Assembly (NCBI GenBank): GCA_016490735.1
Contig: JAEMWC010001373.1
Location: forward strand, 106,001-170,000
DNA: 64,000 nt
Direction: 5' to 3'
Source of the DNA: Pachyseris speciosa
Lineage: Eukaryota; Cnidaria; Anthozoa; Scleractinia; Pachyseridae
Shown here: positions 23,455 to 33,391 of the stretch, one piece after another
Numbering within the stretch: the stretch's first letter is position 1
Layout of the letters: the number at the start of each line of letters is the position of its first letter
Made by a program: the position numbers and the translations under genes
The notes under the pieces: generated by a model
What the model saw: the letters and a program-made list of their open reading frames with translations, nothing else
Database searches by the model: none
Told to the model about the DNA's origin: nothing

Positions 23455-24463
23455 CCAAGTAAAAACGTTTAATATGGTTTATCAACGGAGTTGATAATGT
23501 AAATTGACCACCGTACAAGGATTCGATTAGCTGACGTTTCGAGCGTTAGCCCTTCGTCGGAGCGAATCGAGGAATTGTGGGTTGTGTATGGTTTATATAC
23601 AGAAAATGGAGCTACGCTATTGGTGGTAACATGGTAACGTGAAAAACAGGAATAAATTGATTGAATGAAAAGCGTTCGTTGATACCGTGGGGATTAAGAG
23701 TGCCAATTTGAAAGATCAGTTTTTGCTCGAGATTTTTACGGCTTTCCGTGGTACCTTGATGTAGGGAAAGGCCGGAGATCGACATGTGTTGTTTGGAATG
23801 GTGAGGGAGATTAAAATGCCGAGCGACAGGTTTGGATGCGTCTTCGTCATCTTTCTCAACATCACGAAGATGTTCTCAGAATCGGTCACCTAGTCGTCTT
23901 CCTGTTTCGCCGATGTATAACGTTTTGCATAATGTGCAGGTTATGCAATAGATAACATTTGCGGAGGTACACGTGAAACGATCAGTGATCTTAACAGATC
24001 GCTTAGGACCCGTTATTTTGTCAGTGTTTTGAATGAAAGGACAAGTTTTGCATCGCGAGCGTGCGCATTTAAAAGTGCCAGGTTGTTCAGTCGTTTTGAA
24101 TGCGCTTTTAACTAGAAAGTTACCTACATTTTTGTCGCGTTTGAATGAAATCAGCGGTGGTTCCGAAAAGATTCTAGCAGTTTCTGGATCATTTTGCAGT
24201 ATCTTAAAGTTATTAAGAATGATGGCTTTAACTGGGTTATTATGTGGGTGAAATGTGAGGGTGAATGGAATTCTGTCATTCTTTTCCTTTTGTGCCGTCT
24301 GTAGTGCTGACTGTTGATCAATCTGCTGAGGAAATGTGCCATTTTTTCGAGAAACGTGGTTATCCTGATTCTGTAGTTCAATCGGGCCATCATCGCGCTC
24401 AGCAGATTGATCAACAGTCAGCACTACAGACGTCAAAAAAGGAAAAGAATGACAGAATTCCAT
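23455..24463 (-). pseudogene. Penelope-like element 3' end with GIY-YIG nuclease
   Basis: The (-) frame from 24463 carries PPLISFKRDKNVGNF, then a zinc-knuckle-like CARSRCKTCPF and NVIYCITCTLCKTLYIGETG: the thumb-to-GIY-YIG linker and nuclease motif characteristic of Penelope-like elements. A TGA near 23876 interrupts it at a position normally arginine; beyond it the same frame continues (EHLRDVEKDDEDASKPVARH) to about 23630. The 3' flank (23500-23580) contains on (-) GACGAAGGGCTAACG and CTCGAAACGTCAGC, matching the hammerhead ribozyme typical of these elements but with the CUGANGA core altered. The RT domain is absent. The element is truncated at about 24362, where an inverted copy begins. 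Confidence 0.8.
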
Positions 24464-24620
24464 TCACCCTCACATTTCACCCGCATAATAACCCAGTTAA
24501 AGCCATCATTCTTAATAACTTTAAGATACTGCAAAATGATCCAGAAACTGCAAGAATCTTTTCGGAACCACCGCTGATTTCATTCAAACGCGACAAAAAT
24601 GTAGGTAACTTTAAATCCGC
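24265..24620 (+). pseudogene. inverted duplicate of the Penelope 3' segment
   Basis: Running left to right, this repeats the (-) strand segment of the neighbouring copy, up to ISFKRDKNVGNF, after which homology stops. The two copies meet head-to-head around 24362, forming a palindrome with arms of roughly 240 bases. It contains no full domain. Confidence 0.75.
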
Positions 24621-25396
24621 ATAACTTATTAACAAGCTTTCCTTCAAAAGGTGCTTAAATTTTACGTAACTTACTTTGTAAGCACCGACATAACTGAGGC
24701 AGCCCTGGCAACCAAAATTACGATCACAAGAAACAGCATCGCCAACTTATTTTGAAATAACTTGGTTAAATATATATCTAAACCTAATAAAAAAGAACAC
24801 AGCCAACAACTCCATACTACACCAATTGTCTGTTGGTGCCGTATATAAAGTGTCTTCTACCTTTTTGTCGCTCATAGCGCTAAAGGCATGATATCCAATC
24901 CTTAGTCTCTTTACAAGTGCGGATCTATTACGAACGTCAGCTAAAATTGCAATGATGGCGAATGCTGCTATGTGTGGCTCAGACGTTATCCCTTCCCCCG
25001 AGCCCTGCAGGTCAATTTTGGTAATTTTTCCTGGGCCATGGAAAGAACACTGTTTCTCAGCTCTTAAATGCTCGCAACACAATTTCTCTTCTTGTTTCCT
25101 TCTCCTTTTATTCATCTTTTTGGGAGGTGGGGTGGGGTGGGTAGGGAGCAGATCAACGGGGTAGCTCTGTAGTCGTTATGTGCTCTATGTCTTCTCTGTC
25201 GCCCAATTTTACAGCTTAGAAGAAGGCATTTAGTTTTTCATCGATTTTACGTAGAAAAATTCAACGGCCTTTTAGGCATACTGACAAATTTGGTTCCATT
25301 TTAATAATTCAAGCTGTTTTCCTTCTGAATTGGATGATTGTTCAAAAACGCCTTACTTCGCTAAAATCGGGCACACCACAAGTGCTTACACAGGCA
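24621..25396. other. no supported gene
   Basis: Antisense 122-codon and (+) 70-codon frames overlap each other and show no domain. Nothing recognised. Confidence 0.35.
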
Positions 25397-25685
25397 GACA
25401 ATCCGAACTGCATGACGCCACGGACGCTATTTGATCTCATACATTCTTTCTATTTTGAAACGGCTGTTCTCGGCTTGATTGAAGTGATCGGTAGAATTTA
25501 CCGTAAAATACCGAATTTTACACCTCTTAATCCCAAATATAGATATAATGTAAGCCTGATGAATGAAGATCACTTATCTTATGCTCTTAGTGTCTTTGTT
25601 GTTGTTGTTGTTGTTGTTTTTTTTTTTTTTTGCGTTTTATGGCACTTTGAGTCGCTTGCCGCTGAAGCCTCCGACAATAGTATAA
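25397..25685 (+). repeat. left arm of a palindromic repeat split by the hAT-like element
   Basis: Begins near CAATCCGAACTGC; its reverse complement is at 48425-48637, ending at CAGTTCGGATTG. Shared blocks include CTATTTGATCTCATACATTC and GCCGCAAG/CTTGCCGC. A GTT/T-rich expansion (25600-25632) is unique to this arm. The two arms meet exactly at the 8-base duplication flanking the inserted element. Confidence 0.8.
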
Positions 25686-26503
25686 GATTAACGCAGGGCG
25701 TAACATGTCGATAATTTCGAAAGTCGATAAAAATCGATCGTTTGTCGATCGCATTCGATATTGATCAATCGACAAATATCGGAAATCGATAAAAATCGAT
25801 CGCGAAATTTCTTGTGATTATCGATTTTGATCGATTTTCAATGTTAAAATTCGATTTGATCGATTTTAATCGACAAATATCGAAATATGAAAAAGATGTA
25901 TGCCGGTAGATAAGACTACAGTCTATAAACGTGGACTAACGAAACGGGAGCCGATCGGCCATAGCAAGACTTCATTAAACCCCGTGGATTCAGTACTCTG
26001 TATTGCTAGAAGCTCAAACAAACATGAGGAGCAGAGACAGCAGCAAAAGAACTCTATTCACATCAAATCTCCGGGGAACTCTCCGACCTCCGTTATTTAA
26101 AAGGTGTTGTCAGCAGCGTTATCGGTAATTTATGCATTTTGCTTCTCCCTGCCTTCTGTCACGCTGTGTCACGCTGCTTCTGTCCTATAAAACCTCCTGC
26201 GCTTTAATATCGATTTTAACGGCTTTACAACGCAGCCGTAACAAAACAACTTTAATTTTATGTGAATTACAAGAACGCTATTCGTCCGTAATTGTCACTC
26301 AAACGATTAGAACCTGTTACAACTGAACTGAACGTGACAACTGTTCACACTTTCAATTGCTCCAAGAGCCAGTGTTCCTCTGATAAAAAGGAAGGAATGC
26401 TCTCACCAAGAAAAGTTATAAAATTAACCTGGGCAAACAGCCACGAAGATACCAGTATCATCCAAACGTGAAGTAACCAAATGAAAATAGTCATGATGCA
26501 TAC

Positions 26504-26739
26504 TCAATTTGACGCAGTGTTGTAAATTGCTATGATAAAATAAACAATTCGTTGTAGAACGATGACTTCTAGGTTTACTCCAAATGAGTCTAAGAGAAAT
26601 AATATATGTAAGAAAAGATAAAGAAGGCGTTCCTTTCGTTCATCATAGTAATATAGACTTAACGGGTTTTTCCTGAAAGAAGACCAATATTCAAATGGAG
26701 TTCCAGTATGCCAATATTTTACAGAGGAAAAGGTGTGAC
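26504..26739 (-). pseudogene. separated C-terminal part of the hAT-like element's ORF
   Basis: On (-), the frame that is cut by the Polinton at 45883-45890 continues in phase through the duplicated TGTGAC into this segment and stays open for about 77 codons to the stop at 26504. It has no recognisable domain and is rich in aromatic and leucine residues. It may be genuine coding sequence or chance read-through; frame continuity across the exact insertion point favours coding. Confidence 0.5.
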
Positions 26740-27064
26740 AGTAGTATAGTGTTTGGGGGTACGAAATCATTTAATCTCGTTTTCCCCAAACTACTACTGC
26801 CTTCTGATCTCGTATTCTGGAATATATAGTTATTTAATCTGATGGAATATATAGTTATTTAATTTGATGGAATATATAGTTATTTAATTTGATGGAATAT
26901 ATAGTTATTTAATTTGATGGAATATATAGTTATTTAATTTGATGGAATCTATAGTTGCTCAATCTGATGGAACCAAGGTCAGCACACTTCATAAAATGCG
27001 TGAAATTCTCGGAAAACCACCAAGCGTGACATTCTCGGAAAACAGGGAATGAGTCATCACCTAT
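26740..27064. repeat. Polinton left TIR
   Basis: 325 bases matching the right TIR (45558-45882) without net length change and with few substitutions. Inside are six tandem 25-base units (about 26820-26970; core TATAGTTATTTAATTTGAT) and two copies of a TGACATTCTCGGAAAAC-type block (about 27000-27045). Confidence 0.95.
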
Positions 27065-27240
27065 AGCTATTATTATAACTCACGTGACGGTCGCATGATC
27101 TTTTCTAGCCAATCATAATGAAACAAGTTCCTTATTATAAATTCTTGAAGTAAAGTTTACTGACAATTTTTACTTAAAAAGTTTATGCTAAAGTTTGTAG
27201 ACCGACACAGCTGTGCCGTGACGTCATGACTTCTTTGGAT
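27065..27240. other. spacer between left TIR and PolB stop
   Basis: Short AT-rich spacer, no ORF; would hold the PolB 3' end. Confidence 0.6.
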
Positions 27241-29508
27241 TTACTTTTTGATGGCACAGTGCCCGTATGCGTAACTGTTGATTCCGTCTTTTGATATATA
27301 TCTTTTGTCATCGAAGCAACTGAGTGATACTTTGTTGATTTCATAGCTTCCTAATTGATGGTTTTCACTTCTGATTGTTTTCATTGTATGATGCATCTGT
27401 TTATTATTAAATAGTGTCTCCTTATAATTTTCATGTTTGATGTTCTTTTTTATAACAATCTTTTTGATTCCTTTTGCTGTTTTTCCTCCTTTTTGGTTAT
27501 CTTTCATATAGCTATACATTTTCGATCGTAGACCGATGAATTCGCAAACGGGTACTCCTGCTGCCTCATCTTTGAATTTGCCAATAACTTTTTTATTAGT
27601 CTTATTGAAATACGGCGAGCTTTCAGGGTAGTCACTGTTGTCAAATTTATCTTTATCATTCCAGAAATCCCTATAGACATCTTCAGCTTCAATCTCATAT
27701 GTCAAACTGTCTGTATCAGTGAAGAGCAACTTAGCCTTATTACCATACTTTTGTTTAATGTAATTATAATGGAAATCATACATTAGTGTCTTACTAAGAT
27801 CTAGAATACACATCCCCACATATGCCGGCCGGTTTAAAGTAAGTGTTTCTTTGATCTTATGCACCGCAACTAGATTTTCATTGAATATCTTACTGCTAAC
27901 ATAAGTTGGTTTACTGGCTAATTTCAATAGCTTCTTCTCATCAGTCACCAATCTGACATCTACTCTCTTTCTGAGATTCTCCATGGTTTTGCCAAATACT
28001 GAGTTATTCATTAACTTGAAAAAGTCTTTCTCAAAGGCATTTTTGGCATTAGTTCTTTTCTGTGTGTTGAAGTCAATGTACTGTCTCAGCCAAGGGGATT
28101 GTTTGAATTCAAGAATCCTATGGATTTTTGTTATTTTCAAACCCAAGTCTGTGTATAATTGGAGGTTTCTGTAATGAAGAACATATTTCTCTTTGTTGCT
28201 TAATGTTGGTATCAGTTTATGTACCAAACCAGTTGATATATTGTATTTCTTTGCAATATCTTTGCAGTAATCAGACAACATGCCTTCAGTTACTTTCACT
28301 TTCTCTGGTCCAAGTGGGTAGTCATTATGATAGTCATGTAACTCTTGGGGGTATTCCAGATCAACTTCAAGTATCAAACCCTTTGAACTATCTTCTTTGT
28401 ACTTAGCAAGGTTGAGATTGTTTATTTTATTCTCAGTCATCCATCTAAATCCGCCAGTTGGAAGGTATTGACTCATTGCCCAACCATATAGATTGTTTGC
28501 ATCAAGATACATGATATATTTCGAGGGCGCCTTCTCATCGTATTCTTTCATGTACTTATTATTTGCTTTACCATAACGGTTGGCAATATAACTGATACCA
28601 CCTCGCAGACCCTTTTCAATGAACTGGAACATATCAATGTCAGTCATCAATTCTAATTTGATATTAGTCATCTTTAGCATGGCATCCCAAGATAAACCAG
28701 GAGATGTGAAATAGTGACACGGATCCAGTTTGTAGTACTCAAGACATGTTTTCCTGAAGTTTTCAAATACATCAGCTAATAGGAGGACATCTGATTTAAG
28801 GTACAGATCATGATACTCACCCATGTTTTTCAAAGAGAATGTATTCCAAACAGTCTGAGCATGTGCATAGTCTTCATCTGATATATGCTCATCACTCAAT
28901 ATACTATAGAATTCATCTTTTGATGGCAGCTTTTGGTTGAATTTATTAAAACTATCCATATAGTCATAAGGATAAACACCTTTCTGTGCCACCAGATTAA
29001 GATCATTTCCCTTGAACTCTTGTGAGGTGTATTTTAAGGCTTCTTTTGGCAGATTGCCTACAAGTTTTTCCAAACTAGAGCTCATGAACTGGAAACTATC
29101 AAGAAATGTTAGGTGATTGCCAAGCATGAAAGCCATATACTTCTCCATATTATTGGGTATAGCATTGATTGTCATCTGGCACTTCTCACCTTTCTTATTT
29201 GTATAGGTGTGTTTCTTGACAATGGCTCCAATCTCTTGCATAATAAAATGACTATCATAACCTCTTAGATTGTGAAATATAACAGGTATCTTTATTTCTT
29301 CTGGGTTAACTCTAAGTTTCAGGTTACATTCTTGATGAGCTGATCCTCTATACTGGCCAGTAATATGACAGTGATCTCGTACTCGAATATCTTTGTCAGT
29401 GTATTTTTTATCACAAATGTGACATTCTTTGGCTTTTTGGAATTCCTTCTTATCATCTTTTGTCATTTTCAATGGTTTGTTGAATTCTTTTTCATAACCT
29501 TCTTGCAA
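27241..29508 (-). CDS. protein-primed DNA polymerase B, exonuclease II/III and palm part
   Basis: This 755-residue frame is the C-terminal two thirds of the Polinton polymerase, which copies the element using a terminal protein primer. Visible in order: a Cys/His cluster CHICDKKY...DHCHITG...CNLKL (residues about 29-66, an HNH/endonuclease VII-like insert common in this family), Exo II FHNLRGYDSHFI (about 80), Exo III YLKSDVLLLADVF (about 240), Pol A YLDANNLYGWAMS (about 335), Pol B NNSVFGKTMENLR (about 500), Pol C LLFTDTDSLTYE (about 598). All catalytic acidic residues of these motifs are present. It is separated from the upstream part by a one-base shift in an A5 run near 29470-29500, so it overlaps the neighbouring frame. 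Unbroken relatives have one ORF of about 1100-1200 residues. Confidence 0.93.
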   Translation of the reverse strand: MQEGYEKEFNKPLKMTKDDKKEFQKAKECHICDKKYTDKDIRVRDHCHITGQYRGSAHQECNLKLRVNPEEIKIPVIFHNLRGYDSHFIMQEIGAIVKKHTYTNKKGEKCQMTINAIPNNMEKYMAFMLGNHLTFLDSFQFMSSSLEKLVGNLPKEALKYTSQEFKGNDLNLVAQKGVYPYDYMDSFNKFNQKLPSKDEFYSILSDEHISDEDYAHAQTVWNTFSLKNMGEYHDLYLKSDVLLLADVFENFRKTCLEYYKLDPCHYFTSPGLSWDAMLKMTNIKLELMTDIDMFQFIEKGLRGGISYIANRYGKANNKYMKEYDEKAPSKYIMYLDANNLYGWAMSQYLPTGGFRWMTENKINNLNLAKYKEDSSKGLILEVDLEYPQELHDYHNDYPLGPEKVKVTEGMLSDYCKDIAKKYNISTGLVHKLIPTLSNKEKYVLHYRNLQLYTDLGLKITKIHRILEFKQSPWLRQYIDFNTQKRTNAKNAFEKDFFKLMNNSVFGKTMENLRKRVDVRLVTDEKKLLKLASKPTYVSSKIFNENLVAVHKIKETLTLNRPAYVGMCILDLSKTLMYDFHYNYIKQKYGNKAKLLFTDTDSLTYEIEAEDVYRDFWNDKDKFDNSDYPESSPYFNKTNKKVIGKFKDEAAGVPVCEFIGLRSKMYSYMKDNQKGGKTAKGIKKIVIKKNIKHENYKETLFNNKQMHHTMKTIRSENHQLGSYEINKVSLSCFDDKRYISKDGINSYAYGHCAIKK

Positions 29509-29954
29509 TATTTGACCTCCTCAAGCATAGCTTCCATAAATTTGTACACAGCCTTTTCACCCCTGTATATTGCTGCTGGTTTGCTGTATTTATCATCATA
29601 GCAACAAACAACCTTGTAACCATATCCACAGTCAGTATGCTTCTGATAGGCTTCAGTGTATGATTTATTATTGTTGGGTTGGCAACCATGTATCTTCTCA
29701 GTTATAGCCTCAAAATCAGCATATATCACAAATGGTACCTGTTGTTGTTTATGAAAGTTGTTGAATTTCAGTATGCTGTTATCTTTGTTTGGCATTTTTA
29801 TTGCCTGTGTGCCATTTACTTGCATGCAGTTGTCCTTGTGATTATTCAACACCCTTTCAGAGCTGAAGCATTGAAGACAGTGCATACAAAAATGTTTTCT
29901 TTCTTTGTGCTTTGTTTGATTGTACATAAACTTATTGAAATCTTTGATCAGCAC
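29469..29954 (-). pseudogene. PolB segment with exonuclease motif I
   Basis: 161-residue frame continuing the polymerase upstream. It carries a zinc-finger-like CMHCLQCF...HKDNC (about 24-44) and Exo I FVIYADFEAI (about residue 75) with its Asp and Glu. It overlaps the next frame at both ends (29469-29508 and 29948-29954), the pattern of single-base indels in one ancestral ORF. Confidence 0.85.
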
Positions 29955-30805
29955 ATAATGCTTGTTTCATTTTCAGTTATTAGAAGCAGATTCAAGCAGT
30001 CTGTATATTTCTCTTTTGAAACAAAAATTGGATATGGCTGTCTATTCTCATAACCAAAAACATTGATGTTGATCTCATTTTGTTTCTCTATCTTGTTGTA
30101 ATGCTTGGTTGCAACTGGGAATTCAATCCCTGTATAATCCAATTTTTCAATGTATTTTTTGTCAACTTTTTTAATCCTCTGTGGGTATTTCTCTTGTGGG
30201 TTCAGGTGTCTGATGTGACACCATCGGAAGCATTCATTATCCTCATTTTTCAAGTTAATTAAACCCTTTGCACTGTTTCTGAGTTCATTCGGTAGTTTAA
30301 TGTATGAGGAGCCTCTTAAAAGTTCATATTTCACAACATTGATATAATGACTATCAACTGAATCAACAGTCCAACCTGAACCTTCAGATACCCAAACTGC
30401 AATCTTATTCATTATTTGGTCTTTTGACAACTGTAGTGATTCAGTTACTTCCAGATTATTCACAATGGTTTGAGCTGCACTGTTGAAATATGCTGTTTTA
30501 AACTCTAATTGTCCATCAGTCATTTTTACAAATGTTACCTTTAGTGTTTCAACAAATTTGAGACCTTTAATTTCATTCAACAATTTTATAATATTATATG
30601 CAACAGCCTTTCTTGTGTTTTGCAGTTGCGCAAGCGGGTCTTTGTTATTTTTTATACCGATTTCAAAAGATTTTGTGAAGCCCTTCAGAGCTTTCTCTGT
30701 TTGTATAATCTTAGTCCTGGGTACAGGTGTTGGTCTCTGAATCACCTGTTTGGTTCTGGGGCTGGGATCGGTCTCTTTTTCAATTGTTCTATTTCTTCCA
30801 ACCAT
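29948..30805 (-). pseudogene. PolB N-terminal region (terminal-protein-like) segment
   Basis: 285-residue frame upstream of the exonuclease part. It contains the conserved N-terminal block of Polinton polymerases ('NNLEVTESLQLSKDQI', 'WTVDSVDSHYINV', 'GSSYIKLPNELRN', 'CFRWCHIRHLNP'), a region thought to supply or contact the terminal protein. It ends in a stop near 29948, just after the frame that should carry on is reached one base away. Confidence 0.8.
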
Positions 30806-31050
30806 TCTTTTGGTGGTGCTGGTAATCTTTTCCTCTCAAAATAATCAACCAATTCTTTCACAGTTGGTCTTTTCGTCCTTGGGGCGGGAATTGGTCTTGT
30901 TCTTGGTTTAGGCACAGGTTTTGTGTCATCAACTATAATAACTTTAGGCTTTTTCTGCTGCTTCAACAACAACTCGATTAGCTTAGATTTGCTCATTTTT
31001 TTAAGACTTTTCTTGTCCATATTACTACTAGTTTCGATAATTTTTTCCAT
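30742..31050 (-). CDS. PolB start, proline/lysine-rich N terminus
   Basis: 102-residue frame beginning with the best ATG for the polymerase gene, preceded by TATAATATAG, the same box found before the 45514 gene. The sequence is basic and proline-rich (PVPKPRTRPIPAPRTKRP, PIPAPEP), and the same PxPRTK repeats continue in the next frame after a one-base shift near 30750-30800. That continuity shows it belongs to the polymerase ORF rather than being a separate gene. Confidence 0.75.
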   Translation of the reverse strand: MEKIIETSSNMDKKSLKKMSKSKLIELLLKQQKKPKVIIVDDTKPVPKPRTRPIPAPRTKRPTVKELVDYFERKRLPAPPKEWLEEIEQLKKRPIPAPEPNR

Positions 31051-31063
31051 CTATATTATAACT
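31051..31063 (-). promoter_or_regulatory. TATA-type promoter of the polymerase gene
   Basis: On (-), TATAATATAG directly precedes the ATG at 31050. An identical box precedes the ATG at 45514. No TCTAA motif is present at the 11-12 base position. Confidence 0.5.
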
Positions 31064-31154
31064 ATATATTTTTTTGTTTAAGCCAGTTTCAATATGTGTT
31101 TAAGTAGGGTTGAGAATTCAATTGATCCAATTACTGGATCCTTTTGAATTGTAA

Positions 31155-31362
31155 TTATTGAAGAATATTTTTTTGATGTTTTTTTGTTTTAATATGACAA
31201 GATTTTCCTGCCATTGTGTAGTTACGTCCTGTCTTACATATGTTACAGAACCATTCTTTATTTAGCATATAGGTAGTCTTGTGTTTTTTTCTTTCCTCAT
31301 CACTGAGAACTCTAGGCCTTCCCCGACCTCTCTGACATTTTGATTCTCCATATATGATCTAT
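31155..31362 (-). CDS. small AT-hook and C2H2-type zinc-finger protein
   Basis: A (-) frame of about 65 codons too short for most gene finders. It has an AT-hook-like RGRGRPRVLSDEE followed by WFCNICKTGRNYTMAGKSC and HIKTKKHQ, a Cys2-His2-type finger, and ends at 31155-31157. An ATG lies at about 31354 but one base out of frame, so either this copy carries an indel or a non-ATG start is used. It sits between PolB and the BRO gene. Probable DNA-binding protein; function inferred only from the motifs. Confidence 0.55.
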
Positions 31363-31384
31363 ATATTTTTATTTTTAAACCAAT

Positions 31385-32272
31385 TTAATTTTCTTTTAAA
31401 TCTTTCCTTCTTGATAAGTATAATTTGCTTTCTTCTAAGTGTTTAGTTATTTCATGAATCAAGTCTTCGAAACAGCTGCTCATGATGTACTTACACTTAT
31501 TTTTCTCATACATTTGCTTCATACTTTTTTGTTTATCTGACACTTTATACACACCTGTTGGGCTTTTAAATTCAAGACAAAGAGCATTGTATTTTCTAGT
31601 GGGATTCAACAGCATTAAATCACACTGTCCAGCCATATATCCTTTCTTATAACTTCTGATTCGCATGTTTGAGCTTATTTGATTTTCACCTAATCCCGCC
31701 ACCATTAAAGCATCTTCATATTTTTTTCTGATGAATGATACAATCTTGCAGTGCAGATCATTTTCACTTTCAATCATCAGCATGTTATTACTTCTATCAT
31801 TGAACTGATTGTAATACCCCTGTTTTCTGATTGATGGCAACACTTTAGATGTAACCCAATGTTTGAATTTTATGGCTTCTTGTTTTTTGGAAGACAGTAT
31901 AAGGGAATAAAATCCTGATTCATTTATAAAAAAACATTTATAAGACTGTTTGACCTGATGGACACTTTCGGTCCCTCTGCTTCCGACCTGATGGACACTT
32001 TCGGTCCCTCTGCTTCCGACCTGATGGACACTTTCGGTCCCTCTGCTTCCGACCTGATGGACACTTTCGGTCCCTCTGCTATTCGTCATTATTTTGAGGT
32101 CTATCAAGATTTTATCATCAGGTACAACATAATTTCTAACCGCTCTTTGTGGATTTTTATAGTCAAGAATTTTGGCTATATCTCTTCCTCTAAACCAAAC
32201 GTTATTTTTATCATCAACATAACAGTCTATTGACACATCTAATTCTTTGTTATCGTAGGAATATTTTTGCAT
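31385..32272 (-). CDS. BRO-N domain protein with PD-(D/E)XK-like nuclease end
   Basis: 295 residues, start ATG at 32272 after an AT-rich TATAATATAATATACA leader. Residues about 1-60 and 105-155 form a BRO-N domain (VWFRGRDIAKILDYKNP; FFINESGFYSLILSSKK; FKHWVTSKVLPSIRKQGYY), a DNA-binding module widespread in large DNA viruses and phages. It is interrupted by four tandem copies of an 11-residue unit (SRGTESVHQVG). The C-terminal part has YMAGQCDLMLLNP, ALCLEFKSPTG and a lysine/glutamine-containing helix, resembling VRR-NUC/PD-(D/E)XK nucleases (D...ExK). A role in replication or repair of the element is inference. Confidence 0.8.
   Translation of the reverse strand: MQKYSYDNKELDVSIDCYVDDKNNVWFRGRDIAKILDYKNPQRAVRNYVVPDDKILIDLKIMTNSRGTESVHQVGSRGTESVHQVGSRGTESVHQVGSRGTESVHQVKQSYKCFFINESGFYSLILSSKKQEAIKFKHWVTSKVLPSIRKQGYYNQFNDRSNNMLMIESENDLHCKIVSFIRKKYEDALMVAGLGENQISSNMRIRSYKKGYMAGQCDLMLLNPTRKYNALCLEFKSPTGVYKVSDKQKSMKQMYEKNKCKYIMSSCFEDLIHEITKHLEESKLYLSRRKDLKEN
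31955..32088. repeat. four tandem 33-bp units inside the BRO gene
   Basis: Four essentially identical 33-base copies (each containing GATGGACACTTTCGGTCCC), in frame with the BRO ORF, so each adds exactly 11 residues. Their near identity implies recent expansion. Confidence 0.95.
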
Positions 32273-32422
32273 TTGTATATTATATTATAATAATTTATTT
32301 TTTAAATTCATTTTCGACATATGTTTAAATATAGTCAGGAATAATAATATTCTTGGCTACATAATAGCAAATAACAGATATACTGTAGGGTCTACTCACA
32401 TATATGTTAGATAATTTTCTCT
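32273..32422. other. AT-rich intergenic spacer
   Basis: Upstream region of the BRO gene and downstream region of the integrase; no ORF. Confidence 0.6.
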
Positions 32423-33391
32423 TTATAATATGTCTTTTAAATCCTTGAACGGGATCCAACTGTTAAATTCGTCACTGTAACCCTTCCACTTCACTAAAGC
32501 TTGTTTCTTCTTGTAATCTCTGCGAATGACTTTATCAATACGGAATACATCCTGTCTGGCTTTCAATAATTCAGCTTCATAAAAACTCCCTTGTATTTCT
32601 TCATCGTTGAGATCTTTTAGTTTGTAAGTGACTGGATTAGTGTACTGGATTTTATCAACTGTAAACACTTCTTCAGTCCAATTTGGTGTATAGCCCTTGT
32701 CGAACACATTCCGTTTATACTTGGATATTCGGACCTTGTCACCTATTTTAAATTTTGGTTTCTGTTTTAATGTTTTCATATCACCATACAAATTGAAGTA
32801 AACAGTTCCTTCGTTCCTCTTATCAGATGCTTCAACGGGTGTCATCTTTGTGCTTGAATGTTTGGTATTATTATACTGTTTCACTAATTTTGGTAACATG
32901 TCTAAATACTGTGTATTACCTTGAACAGTGAACTGCTTCCACATTTTGGATTTAATTGTCCTATTCCATCTCTCAACTACTGATGATTTCTCTTCATTCT
33001 CAGTTGAGTACATCTGTACACTATGTTTCTCTAGCAAGTCCTTCAAGTGTTTGTTGTAAAACTCTTTTCCCTTGTCGACCCATAAATACTGTGGTTTTCT
33101 ACCTTCCTTGAATATTGATTTGAATGCTTCAGTGACAGATTCACCTTTCTTATCCTTCAATGGGACAATCCAACCATATTTGCTGAAGACATCAATAACC
33201 ATAAGAAGATATCGATAACCTTTATTCCATTTACTGAACTGTTGCATTTCAACTAGATCACTTGCCCATATTTCATCAATTTTATTTACAATCACACGCC
33301 GCCGAGTGAAATTTCGTTTTATGGGTGCATGTAATTCATCAGCTAGTTTTTCTTGCCAGTTTTCTTCACTCGACGGCTTTTTCCGTTTTTT
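32423..33391 (-). CDS. Polinton integrase (DDE) with C-terminal chromodomain
   Basis: Retroviral-type integrase that inserts the element and makes the 6-base duplication. Counting from GTG at 33295: catalytic Asp 13 (IWASDLVEM), Asp 73 (LWVDKGKEF) and Glu 108 (VVERWNRT), the last two 35 positions apart; the C terminus carries a chromodomain (RIDKVIRRDYKKKQALVKWKGYSDEFNSW split over about 250-285). The family-typical lead-in WQEKLADELHAPIKRNF lies upstream, to about 33345, in the same frame, but this frame has no ATG before the first catalytic Asp. It overlaps the PLA2-like ORF in the -1 frame, starting at a TCA AAA AAC site (33385-33391). It may be made as a PLA2-integrase fusion by -1 frameshifting, or an indel separated a once-continuous fusion. 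Confidence 0.9.
   Translation of the reverse strand, partial: KKRKKPSSEENWQEKLADELHAPIKRNFTRRRVIVNKIDEIWASDLVEMQQFSKWNKGYRYLLMVIDVFSKYGWIVPLKDKKGESVTEAFKSIFKEGRKPQYLWVDKGKEFYNKHLKDLLEKHSVQMYSTENEEKSSVVERWNRTIKSKMWKQFTVQGNTQYLDMLPKLVKQYNNTKHSSTKMTPVEASDKRNEGTVYFNLYGDMKTLKQKPKFKIGDKVRISKYKRNVFDKGYTPNWTEEVFTVDKIQYTNPVTYKLKDLNDEEIQGSFYEAELLKARQDVFRIDKVIRRDYKKKQALVKWKGYSDEFNSWIPFKDLKDIL

Noticed and set aside
25334..25714. 126-codon (+) ORF
   Set aside because: Lies on one arm of a palindromic repeat, includes a GTT/T run, and the other arm does not keep the frame.
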